A program made the position numbers and the translations under genes. From Bacteroidaceae bacterium (GTDB taxonomy: Bacteria; Bacteroidota; Bacteroidia; Bacteroidales; Bacteroidaceae), in NCBI GenBank assembly GCA_900768625.1, contig CAAGDO010000242.1, positions 1 to 9,646 of the forward strand: DNA of 9,646 nt, in the 5' to 3' direction. Below the pieces are notes generated by a model. It saw nothing but the letters and a program-made list of their open reading frames with translations, made no database searches and was not told the DNA's origin. Of the stretch, positions 1-6,555 are shown one piece after another. How positions within the stretch are numbered: position 1 is the first letter of the stretch; the number at the start of each line of letters is the position of its first letter.

Positions 1-1740
1 CACGCCACCCATCGTGCAATAGACGATCGTGACGATGGCCATCAGCACGATGCAGATGTAGAGATCGATGCCGGTCACGGCTGTCAGGGCCAATGAGGGC
101 AGATAAAGCACCAAGGCCATACGGGCCACCATGAAGATGATGAAGAGGGCAGAGGCCATAAGGCGCGTGGGGGCATTGAAACGGCGCTCAAGGTATTCGT
201 AGGCACTGGTGACGTTGAGACGACGGAAGAAGGGCAGGTAGTACTTGATGACGGGGAACGACACAATCAGAATCGTCACCAGCATGGGATAGTACGTCCA
301 GTCTGTGGCATAAGCCTTGGCAGGGTAGGCCATATAGGTGATGGCACTGAGCATGGTGGCATAGATGCTGATTCCGGCAGCCCACCATGGGATGCGGCCA
401 CCGCCTTTGAAGAAGTCCTCGGCATCGCCTTCTCGGCGCATGAAATAGTAGCCGAGGGCCACCATGCCCACCAGATAGGCAATCAGTACGGCCCAGTTGA
501 GCCAACCGAATGAAGGACGCATGGTCATCTTGATGGCGGTGACGTCAGTGGCACGGATGCCGGGCTTTGATTCGCCGTCGACCACCACCCATTCGCGGCC
601 GCAAGTTGTGAGGACTGCTCCAGCACGAGCCAGCAGGGGTGAGTGGCTTTCAGCCACCCATGTGTTGGTGATTGTATGATAGATGAGCAGTTCGCTATTG
701 AATTTATACCATTCTGCGGGATGCAGCATATAGCTCTCCTGTTCGCTGATAAGCTGCTTCAGGCGTTGCTGAAGAGCAGTCGATGGGGTGCGTCCGAGGT
801 CTTCGCGCGTCTGTGCCAAAAGGGTGGGGCGGTTGAGCGCTTCTTCGAAAAGACTTCGGTTTACGCCGCCGACAAAGACAATGTGGGCACAACCGGAGGC
901 CACGGCAGTGGCACCAACGAGCGACATGGGTTCTGTGCGGCCGTGGGGGATGATAGCGGCCACCTGTTGCCAAGTCCAGGTCTTGGCGTCGAATTTCCAT
1001 CCGTCGGTGTGAACCTGTGCGGACTGTCCGTTACCTGCAGGGTCGTATCCGCCCATGAGGTAGAAGCAGGCATGGGTGGCGTCGTTCTGCACAGCTGCTG
1101 CGGGTTGCAGGCGGGGGCGGCCCGGGAAATCGGGTAGTTTTTCCCAATGCGTGCCGTTGGGGTAGGCCAAACGGTAGGCTGCGCAGGTGGGTTGGCCGTT
1201 CGTTTGACCACCAGCCACGTAGATGTAGCCACCGCCGTACGCTCCAGCCATATTGTCAAGTGCTTGGGGCAAGGCTGGCAGATGTTTCACGTTGGGCTGC
1301 TGCGAAGAGGCATGGATAAGGTAGCTCTCAGCGTGGCTGCTCTTTCCGTCCGTTCCGCCGATGCACACCATGCCGTGAGGCACGTTGACGCTCACGCCGT
1401 AGGCCAGCTTTTGGGGCAGCTGTCCCACTTTCTTCCATTGGCTGTTGGCATGGTCAGGATTTTCCAGCGCAAAGATATCGGCATAGAATTCCTTTTTGCC
1501 ACCTTCGGCTGCGGGCACTTCAGGGAAGTTGCAACCTCCGGCCACCCAAAGGGTATGGTTGAAATAGCCGGCAAAAGGGGCTGAAACACCTTGCTTTCCA
1601 TTCACTGCCAGCGGGGGGAGGGAACGGTAGCTCACGGTGTTGAAGGCATTGTCGTTGTGTTGGGTTACGTTGTCGGCTGTAGCTTCGATGGGCATGAGGC
1701 CGGCAAGAAAAGCAATAAGTATGAAAAGTATGTTTTTCAT
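1..1740 (-). CDS. Sialic acid mutarotase (NanM-like, cyclically permuted) fused to a sodium:solute symporter, 3' end cut by the window
   Basis: Open from the ATG at 1740 to base 1 without a stop (580 codons seen). Residues 1-20 form a signal peptide (MKNILFILIAFLAGLMPIEA). Residues 21-400 are a kelch beta-propeller with six blade motifs: GG at 68-69, 128-129, 177-178, 230-231 and 291-292, and DGE at 388-390. As I recall E. coli NanM, its C-terminal part matches our N-terminus and its GExKPGxR segment sits near our propeller's end, which is the permuted arrangement. The E/R pair described as essential in NanM corresponds to E390 and R396. Residues 412-580 are the start of an SSS-family symporter: FFKGGGRIPWW (443-453), ATMLSAITY (461-469), YEYLERRF (514-521), about five membrane helices. 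SSS proteins usually begin with the N-terminus outside, so a periplasmic propeller fits. Inferred role: convert sialic acid anomers in the periplasm and import the sugar with sodium. The substrate is inferred from the propeller and from nanA upstream. Confidence 0.9.
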   Translation of the reverse strand, partial: MKNILFILIAFLAGLMPIEATADNVTQHNDNAFNTVSYRSLPPLAVNGKQGVSAPFAGYFNHTLWVAGGCNFPEVPAAEGGKKEFYADIFALENPDHANSQWKKVGQLPQKLAYGVSVNVPHGMVCIGGTDGKSSHAESYLIHASSQQPNVKHLPALPQALDNMAGAYGGGYIYVAGGQTNGQPTCAAYRLAYPNGTHWEKLPDFPGRPRLQPAAAVQNDATHACFYLMGGYDPAGNGQSAQVHTDGWKFDAKTWTWQQVAAIIPHGRTEPMSLVGATAVASGCAHIVFVGGVNRSLFEEALNRPTLLAQTREDLGRTPSTALQQRLKQLISEQESYMLHPAEWYKFNSELLIYHTITNTWVAESHSPLLARAGAVLTTCGREWVVVDGESKPGIRATDVTAIKMTMRPSFGWLNWAVLIAYLVGMVALGYYFMRREGDAEDFFKGGGRIPWWAAGISIYATMLSAITYMAYPAKAYATDWTYYPMLVTILIVSFPVIKYYLPFFRRLNVTSAYEYLERRFNAPTRLMASALFIIFMVARMALVLYLPSLALTAVTGIDLYICIVLMAIVTIVYCTMGGV

Positions 1741-2082
1741 GAAGGGGATGCTTGATGATGTGTTTGAATGAAGTGTCGGACGCAGAGCTGTCGCAATGGG
1801 CTGCTTCTGTGCCCGACACAATGGGGTCAACAATCGTCCCGTTAGAGAGGGCTTATTCAGGTTTTGTTGTAGTCGCTGTGAAAATTGAAGTCGTCTCAAC
1901 TTTTCTGACGAAGATTCGATATGGAGTTTGATCTCTTCAAGATTCAATCTTCACCTTTCTTTTGGGTCGTTTTTTGCCCTTTCATCGGTCGTGTAGCTCG
2001 CTACACTCCTTCTTCAAGGCCCCAAAACGCCTCAAGAATAAAGGCAAATCTTGAATTTCATAAAAGTTCAGACGACTTCGTC
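1741..2082. other. Gene-free stretch between nanA and the mutarotase-symporter gene
   Basis: This 342-base gap holds the large palindrome at 1887-2079 and a small hairpin next to the nanA stop. The part nearest the fusion gene (1741-1886) shows no clear promoter, hairpin or ORF. The closest thing to a minus-strand -7 box is TATTCTTG at 2033-2040, inside the palindrome and one base off consensus. The fusion gene may therefore be transcribed through from nanA or from a weak promoter inside the repeat. Confidence 0.6.
1887..2079. repeat. 193-bp imperfect palindromic element
   Basis: The outer arms are GAAGTCGTCTCAACTTTT (1887-1904) and AAAAGTTCAGACGACTTC (2062-2079), complementary at 17 of 18 positions. 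Further pairs lie inside in the same order: TTCAAGATT (1936-1944) with AATCTTGAA (2047-2055); 1954-1973 with 2024-2044, imperfectly; and a tight hairpin GTGTAGC-TC-GCTACAC (1991-2006) at the tip. The complementarity stops at the outer arms, with no obvious target-site duplication. It begins 4 bases after the nanA stop codon. The shape fits an interspersed palindromic repeat or a small non-autonomous transposable element. No second copy was noticed in this window, so the repeat status is inferred from shape alone. Confidence 0.75.
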
Positions 2083-2083
2083 T
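2062..2083 (-). terminator. Possible weak terminator at the nanA stop
   Basis: AGACGA-CT-TCGTCT (2070-2083) is a perfect six-pair stem with a two-base turn that touches the nanA TGA stop. On the minus-strand RNA it is followed by GAAC and then four U. The U-run is short and the loop too tight to be ideal, and the same bases form the right arm of the large palindrome. Termination is possible but unproven. Confidence 0.35.
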
Positions 2084-2997
2084 CATTTGTTGCAGCGGTT
2101 GAAGAAATCGATGGCTTCGAGTTCCTTGCGGAGTTGCACTTCTTCTTCGTCCGTCATGTTCTGGAACGGTGTGCGGTTCGGTCCGAGGTCGAGGCCGATG
2201 AGTTTCATGATGCGCTTGCCGCCTACAATGTTGCCGCGGAAATGGCAGATGACATCAATCACGTCCTGTGCATAGTTCTGCAGTTCGCGGGCTTTCTCGA
2301 GGTCGCCTTCCTTCCAGGCTTCGAGGATGCCGGTCAGCACGCGACCGTTGTAGTTCGTCGTACCACCGATACCACCTTGTGCACCGCCCATGGCGAGGCA
2401 AGGCAGGATGGTTTCGTCCTGTCCGTGGAGCATGTCGAATTTGCCGTTGGCATAACGGCGGCAACGGTTGTATTCGTAGAGACTTTCGAAGGTGTACTTG
2501 ATACCTGCAAAGTTGGGGATACGTCCGTCAACGGCCTTCAGGAAATCGAGCATGGAGAGGTAGACACCGTTGAAGGCGGGGATGTGGTAGAAATAGAAGG
2601 GCAGATGGGGAGCACCGCAGGCAATTTCCTCGCAGTACTTTACGAGTTCTTCAATGCGTCCCACTTTGGGGAAGGGAGGAGCCATGGCACCGATGCCCCA
2701 TGCTCCGATGGCTTGGGCATGTTCGGCCAGACGACGGCTGCTTTTCACGCAGGTGCTACCCACGTGCACAATCACTTTGAAGTCCTTGGGAACGGCTTTC
2801 ACCCATTCTACGGCCAAAACCATGCGCTCTTCTTCGGTCAGCATGTAGCCTTCGCCAGATGAACCGTTGATGAATACGCCTTTCAAGCCGTTGCGGGCAA
2901 GGAGAGCGGCATATTCGGGGATGGGGTCATAGTTTACTTTGCCATTGGCGTAGAAGGGAGTGAATGGTGCGTCAATCAATCCTTGGATCTTTTCCAT
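2083..2997 (-). CDS. nanA: N-acetylneuraminate lyase
   Basis: Class I aldolase of the DapA/NanA superfamily, 304 residues against about 297 in E. coli NanA. It cleaves N-acetylneuraminate to N-acetylmannosamine and pyruvate in the cytoplasm. Visible family marks: the carboxylate-binding loop GSSGE (45-49), where E. coli has GSTGE; the catalytic tyrosine in YFYHIP (Y137); and the Schiff-base lysine in GIKYTF (K167), both near their E. coli positions. The start chosen is ATG 2997 (MEKIQGLIDAPFTPF). The frame stays open up to an ATG at 3150, but that 51-residue extension is unlike the family and would cover the promoter at 3111-3118. The mutarotase-symporter gene downstream on the same strand supports sialic acid lyase over the dihydrodipicolinate synthase alternative. 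No nanE epimerase or sialidase is in the window. Confidence 0.92.
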   Translation of the reverse strand: MEKIQGLIDAPFTPFYANGKVNYDPIPEYAALLARNGLKGVFINGSSGEGYMLTEEERMVLAVEWVKAVPKDFKVIVHVGSTCVKSSRRLAEHAQAIGAWGIGAMAPPFPKVGRIEELVKYCEEIACGAPHLPFYFYHIPAFNGVYLSMLDFLKAVDGRIPNFAGIKYTFESLYEYNRCRRYANGKFDMLHGQDETILPCLAMGGAQGGIGGTTNYNGRVLTGILEAWKEGDLEKARELQNYAQDVIDVICHFRGNIVGGKRIMKLIGLDLGPNRTPFQNMTDEEEVQLRKELEAIDFFNRCNK

Positions 2998-3110
2998 ATG
3001 ATTCAATTTAGGTTGGATGGTTGTTGGAGATTTCAGGTGGCATGCTTCTTTACGCGGCCCTTGACTGTCGGTTGTGGCCTTTTGCAGCGTGGAGAATGCA
3101 AATTCCATTG

Positions 3111-3144
3111 CAAAAATACAGAATTTGTGCGAACATCGTTCAAA
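3111..3144 (-). promoter_or_regulatory. Predicted nanA promoter, Bacteroidota type
   Basis: Read on the minus strand, 3111-3118 is TATTTTTG followed by C, an exact match to the Bacteroidota -7 consensus TAnnTTTG. A TTTG (complement of CAAA at 3141-3144) lies 22 bases upstream, a little farther than the spacing expected for the -33 element. Transcription would start near 3104, giving a leader of roughly 105 bases. Confidence 0.6.
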
Positions 3145-3272
3145 TGTCAAACGGAATTTTCAAAATCTCCCTATTAATATATAGGTGATGGCTCTGTTGG
3201 AAATGCCCCATTGCGCCATAAACAACGTATGGATCTCGTCGCACTTTTCATATGAGGGAAGTCTCCATTCAA

Positions 3273-3323
3273 GAAAAAAGGACACATATCCCATTGGCTC
3301 TGAGCCTTATGGAGTATGTGTCC
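3273..3323 (-). terminator. Intrinsic terminator of the sigma factor gene
   Basis: On the minus strand GGACACATA (complement of 3315-3323) pairs perfectly with TATGTGTCC (complement of 3280-3288). The interior pairs further, including GGCT/AGCC around the apex. The hairpin is followed directly by six T (complement of 3274-3279). It starts about 30 bases after the stop codon. This is the clearest rho-independent terminator in the window and separates the sigma factor from nanA. Confidence 0.9.
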
Positions 3324-3352
3324 AGCATTATGTGTCTTGGCGTGAAAAGCTA

Positions 3353-4213
3353 TCAGCCGAGATACTTCGTAAGGATGTTGATGTTGTCGGCTTCGCGGAG
3401 TCGACGGAGTGCACGCTCCTTGATCTGGCGTACACGTTCACGGGTCAGACTGAGAGAATTGGCCACTTCTTCAGCGGTCATCTCGTTGCGTCCGATTCCG
3501 AAAAGCATCTTGAGAACTTGGCGTTCGCGTTCGGAGAGGGTGGACAAAGCAGAGTCAAGGTCGGCAGAGAGCGATTCTTTTTCCATCTGATTGTCGGTGC
3601 CGGGAGCTGAGTCGTCGGTCATGATGTCAATCATGCAGTTGGAGTCGTCTTCCTGGAAAGGTGCGTCAACGCTCACCTTCTTGCCGTTGGTGCCCAGGGC
3701 TTCCTGCACTTTGCTCACATCGGTTTCAAGCAGCTCGGCCAATTCGCCCACTGACGGACGACGCTCGTATTCCTGCTCGAATGAAACAATGGCTTTCTGG
3801 AGCTTGCTTTGGAAGCCCACCTGGTTGAGCGGCATACGCACAATACGGCTCTGTTCGGAGATGGCCTGGAGAATGCTTTGGCGAATCCACCATACGGCGT
3901 AGGAGATGAACTTGAATCCTCGAGTTTCATCAAACTTCTGTGCTGCCTTGATCAATCCCAGATTACCCTCATCGATGAGGTCGTTAAGTGCGAGTCCTTG
4001 ATTTTGATACTGTTTAGCCACACTGACAACGAATCGCAGATTGGCGCGTGTCAAGCGGTCGAGTGCCTCCTGGTCTCCTTTATGGATACGCTGGGCCAAT
4101 TCCACTTCCTCATCTGTAGAGATGAGTTCCTCACGGCCAATTTCTACCAAATACTTGTCCAACGCTGCGCTCGAGCGGTTGGTGATACTTTTGTTGATTT
4201 TTAGTTGTCGCAT
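3353..4213 (-). CDS. rpoD: RNA polymerase sigma-70 factor, RpoD/SigA family
   Basis: At 286 residues this is the length I recall for the primary sigma factor of Bacteroides. It lacks region 1.1, as Bacteroidota primary sigmas do. Region 1.2 lies at about 16-50, region 2 at 51-122 with DLIDEGNLGLIKA (78-90) and the promoter-melting segment YAVWWIRQSI (105-114), region 3 at 130-205, and region 4 at 220-273 with the helix-turn-helix SLTRERVRQIKERALRRLR (255-273). The start is ATG 4213 (MRQLKINKSITNRSSAALDKY). The frame is open to an ATG at 4261, but those 16 extra residues (MSVGFYTLHRRRRKET) are not in the family and lie in a leader hairpin. Regions 3 and 4 look more diverged from Bacteroides RpoD than region 2 does, so a second, group 2 sigma factor cannot be excluded. 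Confidence 0.88.
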   Translation of the reverse strand: MRQLKINKSITNRSSAALDKYLVEIGREELISTDEEVELAQRIHKGDQEALDRLTRANLRFVVSVAKQYQNQGLALNDLIDEGNLGLIKAAQKFDETRGFKFISYAVWWIRQSILQAISEQSRIVRMPLNQVGFQSKLQKAIVSFEQEYERRPSVGELAELLETDVSKVQEALGTNGKKVSVDAPFQEDDSNCMIDIMTDDSAPGTDNQMEKESLSADLDSALSTLSERERQVLKMLFGIGRNEMTAEEVANSLSLTRERVRQIKERALRRLREADNINILTKYLG

Positions 4214-4228
4214 AGTTTCTTTTCGTCT

Positions 4229-4297
4229 GCGTCGGTGGAGGGTATAAAAACCTACCGACACGAAACGACCTCCTGCAAGCTTTGTGCCTACAAGAGG
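4229..4297 (-). promoter_or_regulatory. Two adjacent stem-loops in the rpoD leader RNA
   Basis: Written as minus-strand RNA, the first stem is CCUCUUGUA with UGCAGGAGG (4289-4297 with 4269-4277), nine pairs including two G-U, loop of 11. The second is GUGUCGGU with ACCGACGC (4254-4261 with 4229-4236), eight pairs including one G-U, with a 17-base loop rich in U and A. The second stem ends 15 bases before the start codon. They lie inside the roughly 145-base leader expected from the promoter at 4366-4373. They may control translation or RNA stability. I do not recognise a known riboswitch. Confidence 0.5.
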
Positions 4298-4365
4298 TGT
4301 TTGATGCCGTTATGTCATTAATCCCTCAGACGCTTCATTCGTTACAGACTCTTCGTAATCAAGTG

Positions 4366-4373
4366 CAAAGTTA
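4366..4373 (-). promoter_or_regulatory. Predicted rpoD -7 box
   Basis: The minus strand reads TAACTTTG followed by C, matching TAnnTTTG exactly. No good TTTG lies at the expected -33 distance. The nearest candidate is a TTG (complement of 4397-4399), 23 bases upstream. The start point would be near 4359. Confidence 0.5.
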
Positions 4374-4522
4374 CGGAGAAAATATTTTCTGTGCCACAAT
4401 TTTAAGAATTGTTACGAATCGGTGTGGCAATTTGTTCGCTGCTTGTGTCTTTTGAGGGATGAATGTCGCCGTTTCAGTGGTTTGAAGGCGTAAAACAAGG
4501 TGAAAATGAGGGCCGTGGAAGT

Positions 4523-5506
4523 CTAGTCCTGCATTGTCTTGTGGAACAATTGCTCGAAGAGGTTTATGCTTTCGGGATGTTCCTTGACGTAGCTGTCAAT
4601 ATGGCGCATCCTTTTGTTTTCAAGGATTTCAGCGACAGCGATAAGGATGCCTGTTTCTTCGACTTCTCCGAATTCGTGGTTGACAGCGGTACCGAACACA
4701 CGCATGGTGGGGCTTAGTCCCATGTAGGCATTGACCAAAGGAGGAATGTTGAATCCCAGTTTGCGTACCTCGGTGTTGAGGATGCGATAGTCAGACTTGA
4801 AGTCATCGTGGATGAAGAGGGCTGCGAGCTGGTCCTCGGGGGTTTCGATGCGGATGGGATGGATGGGGGTCACCAGATGCTGCTTGTCGTCGAAGTGTTT
4901 GTTGAGGAAGAAGAGGATCATGTCGCGTGCCTGTCTGTTGAAGGACGGATACATGGTCATTTTTCCGAAGAAGTACTTCACGTTGGGCATCACCACGGTG
5001 AGTGCGCCGAGTCCGTCCCAAAGGTTGTCAAGGGCAAAGATGCCCTTGCTCATGGCGCGGGTGCTTTGGTATTCCAGCGTGACGAATGATCGTCCGAGTT
5101 CCACGGTCTCGGGCAGATAGTTGTTGATGAATTCCTCAGAGAAGTGGAACATATGGCTGGTGGCCAAGTGGGGTTGACCGTCGGCGGTGAAACTGATTTC
5201 CTTTCCTGGCAGGAAACGGTAGCCACCGAGAATCATTTCGTCTTCCGGGTCCCAGACGATGAGCTGGTAGTATGGATGTTCGCAAGTGTCAAACTCGTCC
5301 CAGTCGAGCTCCATGCCCGTACCGCCTCCTGCAGCGCGGAAGGCGATTTCGCGAAGGCGTCCGATTTCGCGCATCACCTGAGGAGCTTGCTGATAGGTGA
5401 TGATGTAGATTTCGTTGCCGGCCTTGTTGGTGGAGCGAAGTCTGCGCTCAGGCGTGAGTTCTGCCTTGAGGAGCGCTTTGTCGACGGGGGGTATGATGGG
5501 TTGCAT
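4523..5506 (-). CDS. glsB: Acyl-ACP-dependent N-acyltransferase of glycine-lipid synthesis (GlsB/OlsB type)
   Basis: This 327-residue protein closely resembles Bacteroides GlsB, which attaches a hydroxy-fatty acid from acyl-ACP to the amino group of glycine, the first step to glycine lipids. It belongs to the GNAT-like OlsB group, where homologues acylate ornithine. Visible marks: IGRLREIAFRAAGGGTG (48-64), DEFDTCEHPYYQLIVWD (70-86), ILGGYRFL (92-99), ELGRSFVTLEYQ (136-147), NLWDGLGALTVVMPNVKYFFG (161-181) and GFNIPPLVNAYMGLSPTMRVFG (251-272, conserved). The start chosen is ATG 5506 (MQPIIPPVDKALLKAEL). The frame stays open to 5680, but that would run into glsA and add residues unlike the family; ATG 5584 and 5575 are other options. 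It lies 97 bases downstream of glsA on the same strand, probably in one transcript. Confidence 0.85.
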   Translation of the reverse strand: MQPIIPPVDKALLKAELTPERRLRSTNKAGNEIYIITYQQAPQVMREIGRLREIAFRAAGGGTGMELDWDEFDTCEHPYYQLIVWDPEDEMILGGYRFLPGKEISFTADGQPHLATSHMFHFSEEFINNYLPETVELGRSFVTLEYQSTRAMSKGIFALDNLWDGLGALTVVMPNVKYFFGKMTMYPSFNRQARDMILFFLNKHFDDKQHLVTPIHPIRIETPEDQLAALFIHDDFKSDYRILNTEVRKLGFNIPPLVNAYMGLSPTMRVFGTAVNHEFGEVEETGILIAVAEILENKRMRHIDSYVKEHPESINLFEQLFHKTMQD

Positions 5507-5555
5507 ATCAAGAAACTTCAATAGGTTGGAACATTTGTTGGGCAAGATGGTGGTT

Positions 5556-5581
5556 CCCCGTAGCCGACGGAGCATTCGGGG
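5556..5581 (-). other. Hairpin between glsA and glsB
   Basis: CCCCG (5556-5560) and CGGGG (5577-5581) pair across a 16-base interval that contains a further GC/GC pair. No T-run follows on the minus strand, so it is not a standard terminator. It could set the relative amounts of the two coding segments, or have no role. Confidence 0.3.
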
Positions 5582-5603
5582 CATTACATCTTTGTTCGGC
5601 CTT

Positions 5604-6446
5604 TCATTGCTTTTTCGGAAGGTCGTATACGATATTCTCCACTTCGATGGCCCATTCGGCGGGGCGTTTCGAGGTGTCAAACGTTTGCCAGGGGATAGGT
5701 TTTCCGATGTAGACGTCGAATGTCTTGTGGCGGTGGAGGTAGGTTTCGTCAGCCAGATAGAGCATGGCGATGTTCACTTTCAGTCCGAGCCGTTTGCAAA
5801 GTCCGGCCAGACGATAGAAGCGGTCGGAGTTGCGTCCGCTGAAATGGATGGGCACAATGTCGCGTTGTGTTTCCACGCTTTTGGTGATGAACGTCTTGGT
5901 CCAGGGGAGGTCGTGAATCACTCCCTTTTCGCGTCGCGAACAAAGTCCGGCGGGAAACATGATGACGTGGTCGCCACTGTTGAACACCGCTTCCACCAGT
6001 CGGGGGAAGTCGCGGCTTTGCTTGCCGGTCTTGTTGATAGGGATGCAGAGCGGAGCCAGTCCGTGAAGATTCATCAGCAGGTCGTTCACGAGATACTTGA
6101 TTCGTCCGGCATAGTGATGACCGAGAATCTGTCCGATGGCAATGCCGTCAGGGCCGCCGAGGGGATGGTTGCTCACGAAGGTGAAGCGTCGGCCGTCGGC
6201 ATCTGAAGGCAGATTCTCCAGTCCGTGAACGTTGAGCTTGATGTCTAGGTATTCCACCACGGCGTCGAGCCAAGGAACACCCTGTGTGTCGCCCACTTTT
6301 TCGCAGAATTCATTGATCTCTTCCTGATGGACGATGCGCTTGAGATAGGAGCGCAGAAATCCTGGCACCCATCGTGCTTTGCTGCCCATTTTGGAGGCAA
6401 GCACCTTGTCGATGTCTATCTTGAATACGTTCTTTTCTTTGTCCAT
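5604..6446 (-). CDS. glsA: PlsC-like O-acyltransferase of glycine-lipid synthesis (GlsA type)
   Basis: A 280-residue lysophospholipid-acyltransferase-like protein. In Bacteroides, GlsA adds the second fatty acid to the hydroxyl of N-acylglycine to give the mature glycine lipid at the inner membrane. The catalytic motif is seen as NHPLGGPD (93-100). The histidine and aspartate are separated by five residues, against four in classical PlsC (HX4D). The second diagnostic block is MFPAGLCSRR (163-172), where PlsC has FPEGTRS. PINKTGKQSRD (136-146) fits the segment between them. No strong membrane helix is seen, so peripheral attachment is likely. The start is ATG 6446, about 50 bases below a good -7 box. 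The glsB gene next to it supports the glycine-lipid assignment over generic phosphatidic acid synthesis. Confidence 0.85.
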   Translation of the reverse strand: MDKEKNVFKIDIDKVLASKMGSKARWVPGFLRSYLKRIVHQEEINEFCEKVGDTQGVPWLDAVVEYLDIKLNVHGLENLPSDADGRRFTFVSNHPLGGPDGIAIGQILGHHYAGRIKYLVNDLLMNLHGLAPLCIPINKTGKQSRDFPRLVEAVFNSGDHVIMFPAGLCSRREKGVIHDLPWTKTFITKSVETQRDIVPIHFSGRNSDRFYRLAGLCKRLGLKVNIAMLYLADETYLHRHKTFDVYIGKPIPWQTFDTSKRPAEWAIEVENIVYDLPKKQ

Positions 6447-6496
6447 TTGTCGGGATAATCGGTGATAAAAGCGGTTTTATCCGTCTTTCAGCACCA

Positions 6497-6504
6497 CAAA
6501 AGTA
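6497..6504 (-). promoter_or_regulatory. Predicted promoter of glsA-glsB
   Basis: The minus strand reads TACTTTTG, an exact TAnnTTTG box. Transcription would start near 6490, leaving a leader of about 45 bases that contains a small dyad (GATAAAA-GCGG-TTTTATC, 6464-6481). No TTTG is present at the expected -33 distance. Confidence 0.5.
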
Positions 6505-6528
6505 CTAATTTATTTTACGCCGTGGCTA

Positions 6529-6555
6529 TTTGCTCAAAAAAGATTTATACTTTTG
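6529..6555 (+). promoter_or_regulatory. Predicted promoter of the membrane-bound AraC-like regulator
   Basis: TACTTTTG followed by C (6548-6555) matches the -7 consensus exactly. A TTTG at 6529-6532 is 15 bases upstream, shorter than usual for the -33 element. The start point would be near 6562, about 32 bases before the ATG at 6594. This promoter lies back to back with the glsA promoter, their -7 boxes about 45 bases apart. Confidence 0.55.

Larger units (their letters stand above)
2998..3352. other. Gene-free stretch between rpoD and nanA
   Basis: This 355-base gap holds the nanA promoter and leader on its left and the rpoD terminator on its right. Between them (about 3150-3270) is AT-rich sequence with a short dyad CCTAT-TAATAT-ATAGG at 3170-3185 and nothing else I can name. 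No credible ORF is present. Confidence 0.6.
4214..4522. other. Gene-free stretch: rpoD leader and promoter, and the 3' side of glsB
   Basis: The left half (4214-4373) holds the leader and promoter of rpoD. The right half (about 4374-4522) lies downstream of the glsB stop. It has no good hairpin with a T-run, so the end of the glsA-glsB transcript is not visible and read-through into rpoD is possible. Confidence 0.6.

Noticed and set aside
400..420. Possible frameshift or gene junction between propeller and symporter
   Set aside because: The frame reads through without a stop and both sides give good family matches in the same frame, so it is a true fusion.
1921..2862. 313-residue plus-strand ORF covering the palindrome and nanA
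   Set aside because: It is antisense to nanA over most of its length, has no recognisable domain, and is left open by the codon bias of the real gene.
2998..3150. 51-residue N-terminal extension of nanA
   Set aside because: It would contain the predicted promoter and unrelated residues; the enzyme family begins at MEKIQG.
3170..3185. CCTAT/ATAGG dyad between rpoD and nanA
   Set aside because: Only five pairs in AT-rich sequence, no adjacent gene or T-run.
4214..4261. 16-residue N-terminal extension of the sigma factor
   Set aside because: The known family begins at MRQLKI; the extension falls in a leader stem-loop.
5507..5680. 58-residue N-terminal extension of glsB overlapping glsA
   Set aside because: It overlaps the end of glsA and is arginine-rich noise; similarity to the family begins about MQPIIPP.
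5415..6206. 263-residue plus-strand ORF
   Set aside because: It is antisense to glsA and the start of glsB, both of which have clear family motifs.
6464..6481. GATAAAA/TTTTATC dyad as an operator or terminator
   Set aside because: Short and AT-rich with no neighbouring repeat and no gene ending upstream of it; chance is likely.
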